A stretch of DNA of 64,000 bases, from positions 2,170,001-2,234,000 of the forward strand of contig NZ_DAJPEN010000001.1 in assembly GCF_025993685.1 (NCBI RefSeq). Reading direction: 5' to 3'. How positions within the stretch are numbered: position 1 is the stretch's first letter; each line of letters begins with the position of its first letter. The stretch comes from Bacteroides mediterraneensis (lineage in GTDB: Bacteria > Bacteroidota > Bacteroidia > Bacteroidales > Bacteroidaceae). The position numbers and the translations under genes were made by a program. Below, piece by piece: positions 61,733 through 64,000 of this stretch. The notes beneath the pieces are model-generated. The model had not been told where the DNA came from, ran no database searches, and saw nothing but the letters and a program-made list of their open reading frames with translations.

Positions 61733-64000
61733 ATGAATAATCTAGTGACTTGTTTCCTTCCCTACGAAGGTGATAACCAACAGAATAAGACCATCGAGGG
61801 ACTGAGCGCCAGTTCCCGGACAGACCAGATATTCCTACTAACCGACCACCCGGAAAACGCAGGTGCCCCTACCGGCAAATGCCGCGTGCTCCCGTTTTTC
61901 TCTTTCCAGCAGACCGACGGCATCCGGCAGATGCTCGCTCTGACGCATACGCCCTACCTGCTCATCTACACCAAAACGCAGGCACTTGACATGGGATACA
62001 TAGCGCTGGAGCGCATGTGCGACTACCTGAGCGCCTCGGAGACCGGCATGGTCTATGCCGACCACTACCAGGTGGCCGATGGGGTGCGACAGCCTCATCC
62101 GGTCATCGACTACCAGCCGGGAAGCGTGCGCGATGATTTCGACTTCGGCTCGGTGCTGCTTTTCAAGACAGCGGCCTTGCAGGAAGCCTTTGAATGTATC
62201 ACCCACCAGCCGGAATACCGCTACTCGGCCCTCTATGCCGTGCGGTTAGCCCTCTCCCAACAGCACGAACTAACCCACATCCGCGAGTTCCTCTACACGG
62301 AGATTGAAGAAGATACCCGTAAGTCGGGCGAGAAACAGTTTGACTACGTGGACCCACGCAACCGGAGTGTACAACTGGAACGAGAAACGGCCTTTACCTA
62401 TTATTTAAAACATATCGGGGCTTTCCTGCCTCCGGTACAACGGGACATCGACCTTACGGAAGGAGAATTTGCCTACGAGGCCTCAGTCATCATCCCCGTA
62501 CGCAACCGCATCCGCACCATTGCCGATGCCATTGATTCCGTCTTGACCCAAGAAACCGATTTTCCTTTCAACGTGATTGTCATCGACAACCATTCGACCG
62601 ACGGCACTACGGAGTGCATCGACCGCTATGCCGGCAACGAGAAGGTAATCCACCTCATTCCGGAACGGGACGACCTGGGTATCGGCGGATGCTGGAACCT
62701 GGGCGTGCATCATCCGCTCTGCGGACGCTTCGCCGTGCAACTGGACAGTGACGACTTGTACAGCAGTCCGTCTACCCTCCAGACGATTGTCGACAAATTC
62801 CGTCGGGAACGCTGCGCCATGGTCATCGGTTCGTACCGCATGACCAATTTCCAGCTGGAGACTTTGCCGCCGGGCGTCATCGACCACAAGGAATGGACCG
62901 ACACCAACGGTCACAACAATGCCCTCCGCATCAACGGATTGGGTGCACCCCGCGCTTTCTTCACCCCGCTGCTGCGGAAGATACGTGTGCCGAACACCAG
63001 CTACGGCGAGGACTATGCCTTGGGACTTGCCTTCTCCCGCGAATACCGCATCGGCCGTATCTATGATGTACTTTATCTGTGCCGCCGATGGGAAGGCAAC
63101 TCCGACGCGGCCCTGAGCATCGAAAAACAGAATCAGAACAACAGCTATAAGGACAGCCTGCGTACGCTGGAAATACGCAAACGCCAGGCTATGCTCCGCC
63201 GTCCGCTTTCCTGGGAAGAAGCCTCTCCGGAGATTTCGGCAGAAGCGTTCATCCACCACCAGCTGGACACCTGGCCGCTGGCCCGCAAGAACCATGAGGC
63301 CTTGGCCGACGTGCAGACCCGCACACTCCCGCTAGACGGCAACCACATCACCGTACAGTTCAACCCGGCCCGCGCCGTTTCCACCTGTGCCAAAGTAGAC
63401 AAGGCTTCCATTGCGGCCCGCCCCTGCTTCCTCTGCCTGAGCCACAAGCCGGAAGAACAACAGAGTCTCCGCATCCTGCTGGACGAAGCCTTCAGCCTGC
63501 GGCTGAACCCTTATCCTATCCTTCCGGGACATCTCACGATTTCCACGGAACGGCACCAGTGGCAGACTTTGGCCGACAAGACCGCCCGCCGGTTGCCCGA
63601 ACGGCTGGTCGACTGGCTGGAAAAACATTTTGCCGAGGGCTACACCGTATTCTATAACGGAGCCAAATGTGGCGCCTCCGCTCCCGACCATTTCCATTTT
63701 CAGGCCGTACGCCAGAAAGATGTCCCCCTCATCCGGCAATGGGACAAACTGATGAGCACCGCCGTAGAAAAAGGGTTCGAACCGCTTGCCGACGGAAAAT
63801 CCTGTATCGCCTACGACATTGAAGGATACATCTGCCCCCTGCGCGCCTTCATCACCCAGGGAGGAATGGGTACCGGCACCCGGCTGATTGACAGCTACCT
63901 GCGCAACCTGCCCTTGCCCGAAGGAGAGATGGAGCCCCGCTACAACCTGTTTGCCTGGGACGACCCCCGCTACGGGTTCGTCACGGTCTACATCCCGCGT
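61733..64000 (+). CDS. glycosyltransferase fused to a HIT/GalT-like phosphorylase domain (3' end outside window)
   Basis: Open from ATG 61733 to the right edge, 756 codons without a stop. Residues ~1-245 resemble a degenerate, GT-A-like module (IFLLTDHPENAG; MVYADHYQVADG). Residues ~250-480 are a GT2-type domain: ASVIIPVRNRIRTIADAIDS, then IVIDNHSTDGTTE, and the metal motif DSDD at about 338. From ~540 comes a different fold: VQFNPARAVSTCAKVDKASI, a CFLC pair, then PILPGHLTIST and HFHFQ at 653-657, the His-x-His-x-Gln type motif of HIT/GalT and GDP-hexose phosphorylase relatives (DUF4922-like). Substrates unknown; its own promoter. Confidence 0.85.
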   Translation, partial: MNNLVTCFLPYEGDNQQNKTIEGLSASSRTDQIFLLTDHPENAGAPTGKCRVLPFFSFQQTDGIRQMLALTHTPYLLIYTKTQALDMGYIALERMCDYLSASETGMVYADHYQVADGVRQPHPVIDYQPGSVRDDFDFGSVLLFKTAALQEAFECITHQPEYRYSALYAVRLALSQQHELTHIREFLYTEIEEDTRKSGEKQFDYVDPRNRSVQLERETAFTYYLKHIGAFLPPVQRDIDLTEGEFAYEASVIIPVRNRIRTIADAIDSVLTQETDFPFNVIVIDNHSTDGTTECIDRYAGNEKVIHLIPERDDLGIGGCWNLGVHHPLCGRFAVQLDSDDLYSSPSTLQTIVDKFRRERCAMVIGSYRMTNFQLETLPPGVIDHKEWTDTNGHNNALRINGLGAPRAFFTPLLRKIRVPNTSYGEDYALGLAFSREYRIGRIYDVLYLCRRWEGNSDAALSIEKQNQNNSYKDSLRTLEIRKRQAMLRRPLSWEEASPEISAEAFIHHQLDTWPLARKNHEALADVQTRTLPLDGNHITVQFNPARAVSTCAKVDKASIAARPCFLCLSHKPEEQQSLRILLDEAFSLRLNPYPILPGHLTISTERHQWQTLADKTARRLPERLVDWLEKHFAEGYTVFYNGAKCGASAPDHFHFQAVRQKDVPLIRQWDKLMSTAVEKGFEPLADGKSCIAYDIEGYICPLRAFITQGGMGTGTRLIDSYLRNLPLPEGEMEPRYNLFAWDDPRYGFVTVYIPR

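Overview
The window is a Bacteroidales chromosome segment, most likely Bacteroides or Phocaeicola. Evidence for this is the set of -7 boxes matching TAnnTTTG, DUF4837 and DUF4369-type proteins, a FucP-type sugar permease, a NodT/RND/MFP efflux operon, and an rpmI-rplT-infC-thrS block next to TPR, def and ruvX genes. No tRNA, rRNA, CRISPR array, transposase or phage gene was recognised.

Layout. 1-1.5 kb: an aldo/keto reductase end, a twice-deleted Fe-alcohol dehydrogenase remnant and a flavodoxin-like oxidoreductase. 1.7-3.1 kb: an AlaX-like tRNA-editing protein and a membrane-anchored DNA/RNA nuclease. 3.2-10.5 kb: a tripartite RND efflux operon with a divergent AraC-type regulator; a 21-bp-spaced direct repeat lies next to the operon's promoter. 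10.5-36.3 kb: the most striking block. One MacB/LolD-type ATPase, seven eight-helix FtsX/MacB permeases (three related pairs plus a singleton), a TlpA-like thioredoxin protein, a Sel1-repeat protein, a MacA-like adaptor and a TolC-like channel all run leftward. A divergent sigma-54 response regulator and histidine kinase sit at the head. A near-consensus -24/-12 promoter and two GTGC-N6-GCAC dyads 21 bp apart lie between them.

36.4-48.3 kb: a lactonase, a flavodoxin-ferredoxin protein, a dispersed intergenic repeat, rplT-rpmI-infC-thrS, a large TPR protein, def, ruvX, divergent guaA and a MATE transporter. 48.3-49.7 kb: a small AT-rich accessory patch with a frameshifted small gene, a T5orf172/GIY-YIG-type protein and a four-unit 22-bp repeat. 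49.7-54.1 kb: a GH78-like rhamnosidase, a Met/Cys-rich exported protein and a FucP-type permease. 54.1-61.6 kb: a close-packed leftward operon rlmN, DUF4837, pdxA, nucleotidyltransferase, ATP-grasp, CDP-alcohol phosphatidyltransferase, flippase-like protein and HAD phosphatase. The last five look like a polyol-phosphate lipid headgroup pathway. The right edge cuts a large glycosyltransferase fused to a HIT/phosphorylase-like domain.

The two most unusual non-coding objects are tandem arrays of exactly four 22-bp units (30696-30783 and 49519-49606). Both have conserved self-complementary arms and variable cores, but the arm sequences differ. The strongest system-level hypothesis is a sigma-54-controlled export machine in which one ATPase serves seven interchangeable permeases.
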